This document shows positions 47,058-55,391 of a DNA stretch of 64,000 bases, one piece after another. Numbering within the stretch: position 1 is the first letter of the stretch; every line of letters starts with the position of its first letter. Source of the DNA: Stenotrophomonas rhizophila (GTDB taxonomy: Bacteria; Pseudomonadota; Gammaproteobacteria; Xanthomonadales; Xanthomonadaceae); assembly GCF_001704155.1 (NCBI RefSeq), contig NZ_CP016294.1:3035501-3099500 (forward strand), in the 5' to 3' direction. A model generated the notes under the pieces. That model did not search any database and was not told the DNA's origin. It saw only the letters and a list, made by a program, of their open reading frames with translations. Position numbers and translations under genes: made by a program.

Positions 47058-47558
47058 TCAGGATGGCAGGCCAGCGGCGTTGACGGCCTGCTGGGTAAGT
47101 TCAAGGCGCAGCGCGTAGGTGCGCTGCAGCTGGGTAAGCAGGTAACCCGAGCGCGGGTTTTCGGCGATGGCCGCGCGGATGTACACGGCACTGGTATCCA
47201 GTTCGTGCAGCGCCGGCTGCCAGTCCGCGCCGATCGGGGCCGCCGGCAGCGTGGCCATCGCCTGCTGGTACGCGGCGGCGATCACGTCGGCCTGCCGTTG
47301 CAGGGGCGATGGGCGCGGCGTGGGCGGTGTGGAGGTGGGTACCACCACCAGCACCGCCAGCGCGGCGGCCAGGCCCAGGCCGATGCGCAGCGACCAACGG
47401 CGCGCACGCGGTGCGGGCGCAGAGACTGGCAGCGCAGCCACGCGCGGCGGAAGCTGCGCAGCGATGCGCTGCCAGGCATCCGCTGGCGGCAATCGTTCGG
47501 CGGGCAGCGCGCGCAGGCGCGACTGCAGATCGGAATCGAGGTCGTGGTTGTCGTTCAT
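47058..47558 (-). CDS. Putative anti-sigma factor (single membrane helix)
   Basis: A 166-aa protein with an acidic cytoplasmic N-terminus (MNDNHDLDSDLQSRLRALPA) containing a helical PPADAWQRIAAQLPPR segment. A membrane helix (LRIGLGLAAALAVLVVVPTS) and a periplasmic domain follow. Its ATG overlaps the sigma-factor stop (ATGA). The layout and position suggest an anti-sigma factor; there is no zinc-binding HxxxCxxC motif. Confidence 0.75.
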   Translation of the reverse strand: MNDNHDLDSDLQSRLRALPAERLPPADAWQRIAAQLPPRVAALPVSAPAPRARRWSLRIGLGLAAALAVLVVVPTSTPPTPRPSPLQRQADVIAAAYQQAMATLPAAPIGADWQPALHELDTSAVYIRAAIAENPRSGYLLTQLQRTYALRLELTQQAVNAAGLPS

Positions 47559-48139
47559 GCCGGTTCTCCCAGGCGCGCGCGCAACAGGCCGCGCGCGCGG
47601 TGCAACTGTGCCTTGGAACTGCCCACCGCCATCTGCAGCTGGTCGGCAATCTCCTGGTGTTTCCATCCTTCGATATCGTGCAGCACCAGCACCGCCCGGG
47701 CGCGCGGCGGCAGGGTCTCCAGCGCGCGCTCCAGGTCCAGGCTGGTCCCCGCGCAGCGATCCACTGCCGGCACTGCCGCCAGCAGGTCCCAGCCTTCTTC
47801 GCCGCTGTCGCCCGCGTCGCGGGCGGCATTGGCGCGAATCTCCATCAGTGCCGCGTTTACCCCCAGCCGGTGCAGCCAGGTACCCAGGCTGCTGTCGAAG
47901 CGGAACCCCGGCAGTGCGCGCCAGGCCTGCAGGAACGCTTCCTGGAGGGCATCCTCGGCACGCGCGGCATGACCGCCGCACAGCCGCCACAACACCGCAT
48001 ACAGGCGCGGCGCGTGCCGATGGTAGATGCGCTCGTAGGCGGCGGTGTCGCCGGCCACCGCCGCCCGCACCCACGCCCACTCGTCGGTGGAATCGGCGTC
48101 GTTGGCAGCGCGGAGGGCGGGCATGGTCGTATCGAGCAT
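47555..48139 (-). CDS. ECF sigma factor
   Basis: A 194-aa sigma70-family protein. Region 2 is AYERIYHRHAPRLYAVLWRL through AEDALQEAFLQAWRALPGFR. Region 4 is LETLPPRARAVLVLHDIEGW followed by the helix-turn-helix HQEIADQLQMAVGSSKAQLH. It is the first gene of a sigma / anti-sigma-like / DUF4097 operon. The start is ATG 48139 or ATG 48124. Confidence 0.93.
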   Translation of the reverse strand: MLDTTMPALRAANDADSTDEWAWVRAAVAGDTAAYERIYHRHAPRLYAVLWRLCGGHAARAEDALQEAFLQAWRALPGFRFDSSLGTWLHRLGVNAALMEIRANAARDAGDSGEEGWDLLAAVPAVDRCAGTSLDLERALETLPPRARAVLVLHDIEGWKHQEIADQLQMAVGSSKAQLHRARGLLRARLGEPA

Positions 48140-48164
48140 ATCCCTTGGATGCGGGGTCGATCGA

Positions 48165-48180
48165 AAAGGTTTAAACCTTT
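48165..48180. promoter_or_regulatory. 16-bp perfect palindrome between divergent genes
   Basis: AAAGGTTTAAACCTTT is a perfect palindrome in the ~100-bp region between the ECF sigma operon and the small lipoprotein gene at 48241. It is AT-rich inside very GC-rich DNA, so chance occurrence is unlikely. It lies 26 bp upstream of the sigma-factor start, where an operator or promoter would be expected. Confidence 0.5.
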
Positions 48181-48240
48181 CCGGCACCCGCGGCATCCAA
48201 TCTCCTGTCACCACGCCGGGCGTGGTCCCAGGAGTCGCCC

Positions 48241-48429
48241 ATGTCCCCCAGTTGCCTTGCCCTTCTGCTGTCGCTGGCCAGCGCTTGCACCCTGCCGGGA
48301 AGCCCGGTGACGCTGCGGGTGGCACTGCCGCCGCAACCGGACCTGTGCGTGCAGTACCAGGACCATGCGCCGCTGTGCGTTTCAACGCTGGTCGGTGTGC
48401 TGGCGCAGCCGGACACGGCCCGGCTCTAG
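48241..48429 (+). CDS. Small putative lipoprotein
   Basis: A 62-aa protein with a lipobox-type N-terminus MSPSCLALLLSLASACTLPG (lipidation at Cys16). A short mature part follows with two Cys (LCVQYQ, LCVST). AGGAG stands 6 nt before the ATG. It is divergent from the ECF operon. No family is recognised. Confidence 0.65.
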   Translation: MSPSCLALLLSLASACTLPGSPVTLRVALPPQPDLCVQYQDHAPLCVSTLVGVLAQPDTARL

Positions 48430-48472
48430 CGCGCGGGGTAAACTGACGCTCCCACGTCGACCCCCGGTTTCC

Positions 48473-49054
48473 ATGAAAGACCACCTGCCCGCCTGGACCC
48501 ATGAGTGGCTGCAGTACGGGGCGCCTGCCCTGAAAATCCTGCTGACCCTGCTGGTGGCGTGGCTGCTGCGGCTGATCGCGCGCCGGCTGCTGCGCCGCGT
48601 GGGCGAGCACTACACGCTGCCACCGGAGATGGTGATGGGCGCGCGCCGGGTGTTCACGTTCGTGGTGTATTTCACCGTGCTGCTGGTGGTGCTGCAGATC
48701 ATCGGCGTGCAGGCCAGCGTGCTGTGGACCGCGTTCACCGGCTTTGCTGCAGTGGGCGCGGTGGCATTCTTTGCCGCGTGGAGCGTGCTCTCCAACATCT
48801 TCTGCACCCTGCTGATCTTCACCACCCGCCCGTTCCGGCTGCACGACTACATCGAGGTGCTGGAGAACGGCGAGAAGCCCGGACTGAAGGGCCGCGTCAT
48901 CGACGTCAACCTGATCTACACCACCCTGCAGGAAAACAGCGGCGGCCACGAAGGCACGGTGCTGCAGATTCCCAACAACATGTTCTTCCAGCGCACGGTG
49001 CGCCGCTGGCGTGATCCGTCGCAGGCGCCGGGCGGCATCCAGGGCGACGGGTGA
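48473..49054 (+). CDS. Small MscS-type mechanosensitive channel
   Basis: A 193-aa protein. Two N-terminal membrane helices precede the pore helix (FTGFAAVGAVAFFAAWSVLSNIF) and the first part of the MscS beta domain (RPFRLHDYIEV, GRVIDVNLIYTTLQ, VLQIPNNMFFQRTVRRW). It is shorter than E. coli MscS because the C-terminal cage is largely missing, as in several minimal family members. It should gate on membrane tension. Confidence 0.88.
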   Translation: MKDHLPAWTHEWLQYGAPALKILLTLLVAWLLRLIARRLLRRVGEHYTLPPEMVMGARRVFTFVVYFTVLLVVLQIIGVQASVLWTAFTGFAAVGAVAFFAAWSVLSNIFCTLLIFTTRPFRLHDYIEVLENGEKPGLKGRVIDVNLIYTTLQENSGGHEGTVLQIPNNMFFQRTVRRWRDPSQAPGGIQGDG

Positions 49055-49061
49055 TCCGGCG

Positions 49062-49328
49062 TCAGCGCAGCTGACTGTCCTTGCTGCCCCGGCGGTTGTA
49101 CATGCCTGCATCCTGCTGCGCGGCATCCTCGGCCTCCTGGCAGCGCACGCACAGGCGCACGCCGGGCACGGCACGGCGCCGCGCTTCGGGTATGGGCGCT
49201 TCGCATTCCTCGCAATGGGTCAGCCCGGGACCGTGGCGCAGCTGCGCGCGGGCGCGCTGGATCGCGTCATCCACGGTCGCGTCGATCTGGTCCTGGACGG
49301 CGCCGTCGCCTGCCCACCCTGTGGCCAT
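49062..49328 (-). CDS. DksA/TraR-type C4 zinc-finger protein (YbiI-like)
   Basis: An 88-aa protein with the C4 finger THCEECEAPIPEARRRAVPG followed by VRLCVRCQ, as in TraR/YbiI proteins. The N-terminal helix AVQDQIDATVDDAIQRARAQ is short. Such proteins can bind in the RNA polymerase secondary channel like DksA; whether this one does is inferred. The ATG at 49328 has GGGAG at 7 nt. Confidence 0.85.
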   Translation of the reverse strand: MATGWAGDGAVQDQIDATVDDAIQRARAQLRHGPGLTHCEECEAPIPEARRRAVPGVRLCVRCQEAEDAAQQDAGMYNRRGSKDSQLR

Positions 49329-49437
49329 GCCGCATCTCCCATACCGTTGCCGGAGCGCCAGCATAGATCCGGCCGGGCGACGTCGGTTTACGGCCGGCTG
49401 AACATCCCCCGCTTCCAGTGAACCGTTCAGCCCGGCA

Positions 49438-49998
49438 TCACCAGATCAGGTCGTCGGGCACCTGGAACTGCGCGTAGTAGGCATCGTCCTCGGCATTGCC
49501 GGTGCTGGGCTCGGCGGATGCGGCGCGATCCTTGCCGTTGTCGAGCACGATCACGGCCGGATCGCGTTCACGGATCTTGTCGGCGGCCGCACGCGGCACC
49601 AGCTCGAAGCCCTCGCCCAGCCGCACGATCACCAAGCTGCCCACGGCCAGCTGGCGGCGCAGCATCTCGTTGACCAGCATCGTGCGGATCAGGGTGCCGT
49701 CGTTGAAGCGGTACTCGCTTTCGCCTTCGCGCTTGACCCGGTTGCTTTCGATGATCTGGCGCACCTGGGCCTGCAGCTCCTGCAGGCGGTTCTTTTCCTT
49801 GCGCTCGGCTTCCAGCGCGCGGTCGCGCTCGGCTTTTTCCGCCCGCAGGCGCTCGGCTTCGCGCTGGCTGTCGGTGGGCGCCAACGGGGCCTTGCCGTGG
49901 CGGGCCTTCACCTGCTCGCGTGCGGCCTGGGACACCTGGGATTTCTTGACCAGCCCGGCCTTGAGCAGCTGTTCCTGCAGGGGATTTGCCTTCGCCAT
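49438..49998 (-). CDS. DUF2058 protein (YaiL-like)
   Basis: A 186-aa protein opening MAKANPLQEQLLKAGLVKKS, then a highly charged coiled-coil region (residues ~45-105). A conserved C-terminal part with YRFNDGTLIRTMLVNEMLRR and GSLVIVRLGEGFELVPRAAA follows. This matches the DUF2058/YaiL family of nucleoprotein- or polysome-associated proteins. It is divergent from the metallopeptidase gene. Confidence 0.9.
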   Translation of the reverse strand: MAKANPLQEQLLKAGLVKKSQVSQAAREQVKARHGKAPLAPTDSQREAERLRAEKAERDRALEAERKEKNRLQELQAQVRQIIESNRVKREGESEYRFNDGTLIRTMLVNEMLRRQLAVGSLVIVRLGEGFELVPRAAADKIRERDPAVIVLDNGKDRAASAEPSTGNAEDDAYYAQFQVPDDLIW

Positions 49999-50045
49999 TG
50001 CCTTTGCATCTGTTGGTGCGGGATTCCAGGCGTCATCATAGCGGC

Positions 50046-50543
50046 ATGACCGCCCTGAAGTACCTTGCCGGCTACCCCGACGCCCTGCAGCAGCAGGTGC
50101 GCGAGCTGATCGCGGCCGATCGGCTGGGCCCCTGGCTGGAGCGCCGCTATGCCGAGCTGCACACGGTGCGCAACGACCGTCAGCTGTATGACTACACCCA
50201 GGCACTGAAGGAGCGCTACCTTCGCCAGTCGGTGCCGTTGTCCAAGGTGATCTACGACAGCCGCCTGCAGGTGCTCAAGCACGCACTGGGCACCCATACC
50301 ACCGTGTCGCGGGTGCAGGGCAGCCGGCTCAAGGCCAGCCGCGAGATCCGCATTGCCAGCGTGTTCCGCGAGGCACCTGCCCCGTTCCTGAAGATGATCG
50401 TGGTCCACGAACTGGCGCACCTGAAGGAATCGGACCACAACAAGGCGTTCTACCAGCTGTGCACCCACATGGAAGCGGACTACCACCAGCTGGAGTTCGA
50501 CCTGCGCCTGTACCTGACCCACCTGGAGCGGCCCAGCGGCTGA
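50046..50543 (+). CDS. YgjP-like zinc metallopeptidase
   Basis: A 165-aa protein with the zinc motif MIVVHELAHLKESDHNKAFY (HExxH...H), the mark of the YgjP/WLM/DUF45 peptidases. An Arg-rich region precedes it (RVQGSRLKASREIRIA). No signal peptide is present, so it should be cytoplasmic. The substrate is unknown. Confidence 0.88.
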   Translation: MTALKYLAGYPDALQQQVRELIAADRLGPWLERRYAELHTVRNDRQLYDYTQALKERYLRQSVPLSKVIYDSRLQVLKHALGTHTTVSRVQGSRLKASREIRIASVFREAPAPFLKMIVVHELAHLKESDHNKAFYQLCTHMEADYHQLEFDLRLYLTHLERPSG

Positions 50544-50546
50544 CGC

Positions 50547-50858
50547 TCAGCCGATACCGGCCCAGCGCAGCGCGGCGGCCGCCGCCGCACCCAGCACCAC
50601 CACGGCCAGAAATGGCAGGCGCAGCAACAACGCCACGGCCGCCACGGCCAGCGCGGCCAGGCGGGCATCCAGCGCCACCGACGCACCGGCAGCCACCGCA
50701 TTCATGGCGGTCAGCGACGCCAGCAGGCCGATCGTGAGCGTGCCGGCCACGCGGGTCATGCGCGGTGACTCCAGCCAGCGCGCCGGCACCAGCCACCCGG
50801 CCAGCTTGATCGCATAGGCCGCCACGCAGCCCAGCAGCAACCATGCCCACAGGCTCAT
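50547..50858 (-). CDS. azlD: AzlD-type branched-chain amino-acid exporter subunit
   Basis: A 103-aa protein with three to four membrane helices. AAYAIKLAGWLVPARWLESP, GTLTIGLLASLTAMNAVAAG and LRLPFLAVVVLGAAAAAALR are typical of AzlD. Its start overlaps the azlC stop (ATGA). AzlCD exports branched-chain amino acids and analogues. Confidence 0.9.
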   Translation of the reverse strand: MSLWAWLLLGCVAAYAIKLAGWLVPARWLESPRMTRVAGTLTIGLLASLTAMNAVAAGASVALDARLAALAVAAVALLLRLPFLAVVVLGAAAAAALRWAGIG

Positions 50859-51577
50859 ACGCGCTCCCCCGGCGAACGCGGCTCAACGTCCGGCTCCAGC
50901 CCTTCATCGCGTGGACCGGGCACGAACGCGCCCCACACTGCCGCCACTGTTGCCGCCAGCAGGATCGGAATGCCCGGTGGCACCCAGGGCAGCGCCAGCA
51001 CCGTGACCAGCGCGGCCACGATTGCGATGGCCACCGCATCACGCTGGCGCAGCCGGGGCCACAGCAACGCCAGGAACGCCGCCACTGCGGCACCGTCCAG
51101 GCCCCACCGGCGCGGATCGCCCAGCGCGTCGCCGGCGATGGCGCCGACGGCGGTGAACAGGTTCCAGAGCAGGAACACGCCGACGCCGGCGGTCCAGAAC
51201 CCGCGCCGCTGCTCCAGCGGCATGGTCTGGCTGGACGCGGTGGCGGCCGATTCGTCGATGGTGATCTGCGCACCCACCCCGCGCCGCCAGCCGCGCAGCC
51301 CGAGCATCCGGTTCATCTGCATGCCGTATACCGCGTTGCGCACGCCGAGCAGCGTGGCGGCGGTGAACGCGGCGGAGCCGGCACCGCCGCCCGCGATCAC
51401 GCCGATGAACGCAAACTGCGAGCCGCCGGTGAACATCAACAGGCTCAGCGCCTGCGCCTGCCACGGGCTCAGCCCGGCCGCCACCGCCAGCGCACCAAAG
51501 GAAATGCCATACAGGCCGGTAGCCACGGCAATGGAAAGGCCGACTTTCACGGCAGGGGACGCACGCCAGTTCATCAT
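50855..51577 (-). CDS. azlC: AzlC-type branched-chain amino-acid exporter
   Basis: A 240-aa protein with about seven membrane helices. It carries the AzlC signatures PWQAQALSLLMFTGGSQFAF, LGVRNAVYGMQMNRML and QITIDESAATASSQTM. The long hydrophilic C-terminus (PGPRDEGLEPDVEPRSPGER) is poorly conserved. ATG 51577 or ATG 51574 may be used. Confidence 0.92.
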   Translation of the reverse strand: MMNWRASPAVKVGLSIAVATGLYGISFGALAVAAGLSPWQAQALSLLMFTGGSQFAFIGVIAGGGAGSAAFTAATLLGVRNAVYGMQMNRMLGLRGWRRGVGAQITIDESAATASSQTMPLEQRRGFWTAGVGVFLLWNLFTAVGAIAGDALGDPRRWGLDGAAVAAFLALLWPRLRQRDAVAIAIVAALVTVLALPWVPPGIPILLAATVAAVWGAFVPGPRDEGLEPDVEPRSPGERV

Positions 51578-51681
51578 CGGATCATGCCAGCAGCGGGGCG
51601 GGGCCGCAGCCCTGTCACGCGCAGCCCCGGCCCCGAGCCAGTACACTCCCCGCCCGCGTCCCGCTTTGTGCTGCCTGCCTG

Positions 51682-52392
51682 ATGACCGATCCGATCCGAC
51701 TCGACAAACACCTGACCCGCCTGATCGGCTGCTCCCGGGGCGACGCCCAGCGCTTCATCGAGGGGGGCTGGGTGACGGTCAACGGTGTGGTGGTCGAACA
51801 ACCGCAGGCGATGGTCACCGATGAGGTGGTGGTGCTGCGCGAGAACGCCGAGGCGACCCGCGCCGAGACGGTCAGCATGCTGCTGCACAAACCGGCCGGC
51901 ATGCGCGCTGATGAATTGTGCGCGCTGGTCACGCGGGAGACCCGCAGCGAACTGGACGCCACCGGCGTGGCCCTGCTGCAGCGGCACTTCCACGCGCTGC
52001 AGCTGGTGATGCCGCTGGCCGATGAAGACAGCGGCCTGGTGGTGGTCAGCCAGGACGGCCGCGTGGTGTCGCATCTGAAGGACCGCGGCGCGACGCTGGA
52101 GCAGGAATACCTGGTCGAGGTCAGCGGCGAGCTGGTGCCCTACGGCATGAAGCGGCTTGCGCACGGCCTGAGCTTCCGCAACTGGCCGTTGCCGCCGTGC
52201 AAGGTCAGCTGGCAGAACGAAACCCGGCTGCGCTTTGCGATCAAGCCGGTGGCCCCCGGCCAGCTGCGCGACATGTGCCGGCAGGTCGGGCTGGAGGTCA
52301 TCAGCGTGCGTCGCCTGCGCATCGGCCGGGTGGCGATGGGCAAGCTGGCCCCGGGCCAGTGGCGCTACCTGGCGCCGGACGAACGCTTCTGA
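51682..52392 (+). CDS. S4-domain pseudouridine synthase homologue, catalytic Asp missing
   Basis: A 236-aa RsuA/RluF-type protein. The S4 domain (IRLDKHLTRLIGCSRGDAQR, VTVNGVVV) and the synthase fold are both recognisable (LLHKPAGM, EQEYLVEVSGELVPYGMKRL, RQVGLEVISVRRLRIGRVAM). The catalytic loop, normally GRLDxxSxGLLLLT, reads MPLADEDSGLVVVS. The RLD triad is replaced by PLA, so the essential Asp is absent at its usual place. It may still bind rRNA without modifying it. Confidence 0.85.
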   Translation: MTDPIRLDKHLTRLIGCSRGDAQRFIEGGWVTVNGVVVEQPQAMVTDEVVVLRENAEATRAETVSMLLHKPAGMRADELCALVTRETRSELDATGVALLQRHFHALQLVMPLADEDSGLVVVSQDGRVVSHLKDRGATLEQEYLVEVSGELVPYGMKRLAHGLSFRNWPLPPCKVSWQNETRLRFAIKPVAPGQLRDMCRQVGLEVISVRRLRIGRVAMGKLAPGQWRYLAPDERF

Positions 52393-52430
52393 TCCGCGCA
52401 CGCAACCCGCAGAAGCCACTGTGGCGCCGC

Positions 52431-53981
52431 GTGCTGCGCGGCGCGGGCATCCTGCTGGCGATCGTGATCCTGCTGGTGCTCAGCGGGCTGCTGCTGGGCG
52501 ACCACCTCACGCCCAAGGCGATGGGACCGCGCAGCAGCGTGCTGCCGCTGCAGCCGGCACAGAGCGCGATTGATCGCGAGGTGGTGCGCCTGCAGGCCGA
52601 GCACCCGGACCAGTCCGGCGTGGCGTTCCTGTCCGAAGGGCTGGACGCGTACGCCGCGCGCGCCGTGATCACCCGCCATGCCGCCCGCAGCCTGGACCTG
52701 CAGTACTACATCTGGAAGGACGACCTGATCGGCCACCTGATGGCGCAGGAGCTGTACCAGGCCGCCGAACGTGGCGTGCGCGTGCGCCTGCTGCTGGATG
52801 ACATGAACGCGCAGGACAAGGATGCGTTGATGATGGCGCTCGATGAGCACCCCAACATCGAGCTCCGCCTCTACAACCCGTTCCGCAACCGCGATGGACT
52901 GTGGCGGCTGGTGGAGATGGTGCAGCGCTTCTTCAGCGTCAACCACCGCATGCACAACAAACAGTGGATCGCCGATGGCCGGGTGGCCATCGTCGGCGGA
53001 CGCAACATCGGCGAGGAATACTTCAGCGCGCGCAGCGATGTGAACTTCCGCGACCTGGACCTGATCGTGGCCGGCAAGGCGGTGCAGCAGGCCAATACGA
53101 TCTTCGATGCGTACTGGAACAGCGACGCGGCGGTACCCGTGGCCGCCCTCGCCTTCCACACCCCGGCCCAGCTGCGCCTGCTGATGCTTGAATCGGCACA
53201 TGAGGCCAAGCTGGCGGCCGCCCGACCCTATCTTGAGCGCGTCGAGCGTTCGCCGGCAGCGCGTTCGTTCTACACCGATGCGGTAGACCTGCACTGGTCG
53301 CCGGGCGTGGAGATCGTGTCCGATCCGGCGATGAAGCACCGCCGCGACGACCCCGCCAACTGGCTGGTCACCCGCCTGGTGCGCGAACTTGAGGCCACCC
53401 GCCACAAAGCGCTGTTGATCTCGCCCTACTTCGTGCCGGGCGAGGAAGGCACGCGCGGGATGGCCGCGATGGTGCAGCGCGGCGCCTACGTGGGCGTGGT
53501 CACCAACTCACTGGCCGCCAATGACGTGGCGGCCGTGCACAGCGGCTACATGCATTACCGCGCACCGCTGCTGCGCGATGGGGTGCACCTGTACGAACTG
53601 CGATCGCGCGGCGCGGGTGGCGGCAGCGGCGGCCTGTTCGGCAGCAGCGGCGCCAGCCTGCATACCAAGGCCTTCATGATCGATGACCAGCGTGGCTTCG
53701 TAGGCTCGTTCAACCTGGACCCCCGCTCTGCCTACCTCAACACGGAGATGGGGGTGCTGTTTGATGATCGGGAACTGGCCGCACAGCTGCGCGCGGAATA
53801 CCTGCGCCTGGCCGATCCGAAGCAGAGCTATTGGGTGACGCTGGGTGCCGATGACCAGGTGTGTTGGCTGGATCGGGCCGAACAGCCCCCACAATTGCTG
53901 GATCGAGAGCCGGACACCTCGTTCTGGCAGCGCGCCAGCGCCCGCGTCATCAGCTGGTTGCCCTTGGAGTCCCAACTTTAG
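52431..53981 (+). CDS. Phospholipase D family protein (cardiolipin-synthase-like)
   Basis: A ~516-aa protein with an N-terminal membrane helix (GAGILLAIVILLVLSGLLLG) and two HKD motifs: HNKQWIADGRVAIVGGRNIG and HTKAFMIDDQRGFVGSFNLD. This layout fits periplasm-facing phospholipase D or cardiolipin synthase relatives. The start is uncertain: there is no ATG. GTG 52431 is given; GTG 52359 inside the upstream gene is the alternative. The stop is followed directly by a REP hairpin. Confidence 0.88.
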   Translation: MLRGAGILLAIVILLVLSGLLLGDHLTPKAMGPRSSVLPLQPAQSAIDREVVRLQAEHPDQSGVAFLSEGLDAYAARAVITRHAARSLDLQYYIWKDDLIGHLMAQELYQAAERGVRVRLLLDDMNAQDKDALMMALDEHPNIELRLYNPFRNRDGLWRLVEMVQRFFSVNHRMHNKQWIADGRVAIVGGRNIGEEYFSARSDVNFRDLDLIVAGKAVQQANTIFDAYWNSDAAVPVAALAFHTPAQLRLLMLESAHEAKLAAARPYLERVERSPAARSFYTDAVDLHWSPGVEIVSDPAMKHRRDDPANWLVTRLVRELEATRHKALLISPYFVPGEEGTRGMAAMVQRGAYVGVVTNSLAANDVAAVHSGYMHYRAPLLRDGVHLYELRSRGAGGGSGGLFGSSGASLHTKAFMIDDQRGFVGSFNLDPRSAYLNTEMGVLFDDRELAAQLRAEYLRLADPKQSYWVTLGADDQVCWLDRAEQPPQLLDREPDTSFWQRASARVISWLPLESQL

Positions 53982-53986
53982 GAGCA

Positions 53987-54008
53987 GCCACGCAGGGCGT
54001 GGCGCTAC
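53987..54008 (-). repeat. GTAG-type REP hairpin supplying the HDOD gene stop
   Basis: Minus strand: GTAGC, then GCCACGC-CCT-GCGTGGC, the same stem as the 11015-11082 pair. The TAG stop of the HDOD gene (54007-54005) is part of the GTAG. Confidence 0.7.
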
Positions 54009-55099
54009 GCATCGGCCGACTCGTCCGCCTCCAGCGTTTCCACCGCGCGACCATGCAGGCGGCGCCAGATCCACTGCAATGCATGCGCCGGGGTGTCATG
54101 CAGCTGCTCCAGCAGCGCCAGCGCCTGGGCCTGGCTGATCCGGCCATGCCGGCACAGCAGGCTGGCCGATGCCCCGGCACGCGCGAAGCGCAGGCTGGCC
54201 GCCAGCCCACCGCCTGTCGCATCGGCGTCGCGCAGCAGCGCCTGGTGCACCGAGGGCGGCAGTTCCCAGGCCGCCGCGATGCGGCTGGCCACCGGCAGGG
54301 TCCAGGCATCCAGCAGGGTGCTGGCCAGCTGCGGTGACGGCAGCACGGCCTGTTCACGGGCAACGTCCAGCAGGTGTCGCATCACCAGGGCCGCGCCAAG
54401 GCCCTGGGTCAGCCCCATCCACTGCGCGGCGAAGCCGTCTTCATGGGTCACCAGGCGGGCATGATCGGCTGCGGCCCGCGAGGCCAGCAGCGCGTGCTCC
54501 CAGACCACCGTTCCGAACTGCGGAAAGGCGTCGCTGTGCAGTTGCATCACCGGTTGCACCAGCACCGCGCTGATGATCTGGCGGATGCCCTCGGTACCCA
54601 CCAGCGTGACCGCACGCTGCAGGCTGTCCACCGGCTTGGCCTGCAGCCGGTAGACCGGGCTGTTGGCGATGCGCAGCAGGTTGCCGGTCAGCACCGCATC
54701 CTGGCTGATGATCGAGGCCATGCTGCGCGCCGAGGCGTCGCTGTCGTTCACGGTCTGGATCAGCTGCGGCAGCAGCTGCGGCCGCCGCGGCAGGTGCCGG
54801 GCCGACCAGTCCTGCGCCTCCAGCGCTGCCGCCACCGCCGCCAGCAGGGCCGCGTCCTGCGCGACGGTGGCCGGCGCGCTGCCGCTGCCCGGCTGCAACG
54901 CCAGTGCGTGCAGGCCGGCCTGCAGCACCTCGTCCGCATCGCCAGTGCAGGGCTGAGTCGGGGTCGGCGGCTGCGGCTGCGTACGGGCCCGGCCGCCGGT
55001 ACTACCCGGCGCCGGTCCCGCCTCCGCCGGGCGGCGATACCAGCCCCACCCCAGAAGTGCCACCAGCAGTACGCCGGCCCCCGCCACGATCGCCATCAT
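54005..55099 (-). CDS. Membrane-anchored HDOD-domain protein
   Basis: A 364-aa protein. A membrane helix (IVAGAGVLLVALLGWGWY) and a Pro/Thr-rich linker precede an HDOD domain at ~115-320: LIQTVNDSDASARSMASIIS, DAVLTGNLLRIANSPVYRLQ, AVTLVGTEGIRQIISAVLVQ and WEHALLASRAAAD. HDOD proteins act in signalling and lack full HD catalytic sites. The gene ends inside a REP. The start at 55099 (two tandem ATGs) is tentative. Confidence 0.85.
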   Translation of the reverse strand: MMAIVAGAGVLLVALLGWGWYRRPAEAGPAPGSTGGRARTQPQPPTPTQPCTGDADEVLQAGLHALALQPGSGSAPATVAQDAALLAAVAAALEAQDWSARHLPRRPQLLPQLIQTVNDSDASARSMASIISQDAVLTGNLLRIANSPVYRLQAKPVDSLQRAVTLVGTEGIRQIISAVLVQPVMQLHSDAFPQFGTVVWEHALLASRAAADHARLVTHEDGFAAQWMGLTQGLGAALVMRHLLDVAREQAVLPSPQLASTLLDAWTLPVASRIAAAWELPPSVHQALLRDADATGGGLAASLRFARAGASASLLCRHGRISQAQALALLEQLHDTPAHALQWIWRRLHGRAVETLEADESADA

Positions 55100-55391
55100 C
55101 GGGCCGCGCCCCTGCCGGTGTGGCACCGCACCCGAATTGTCGCCACTGCACCCACGTGTTCCGTCCTGGCTTGCCGGTACTGCGCACCGTTGCCACGGCA
55201 TCGGCCCGGAACGGGGCAACTTTAGCGGGCAATGGTCACCCGGCCCTGACAACACCGTCCGGCGGAATGCACTAGAATGGCGCCGCGCGACCCGTCCTGA
55301 CCAACCGACGACGTCGCTTTTTTTGTTTTACACCCACCTTTTGCTGGTGCGTTTGCCGGCGTTTGCCGTCGTTCGCAGCATCGGAGTCACC

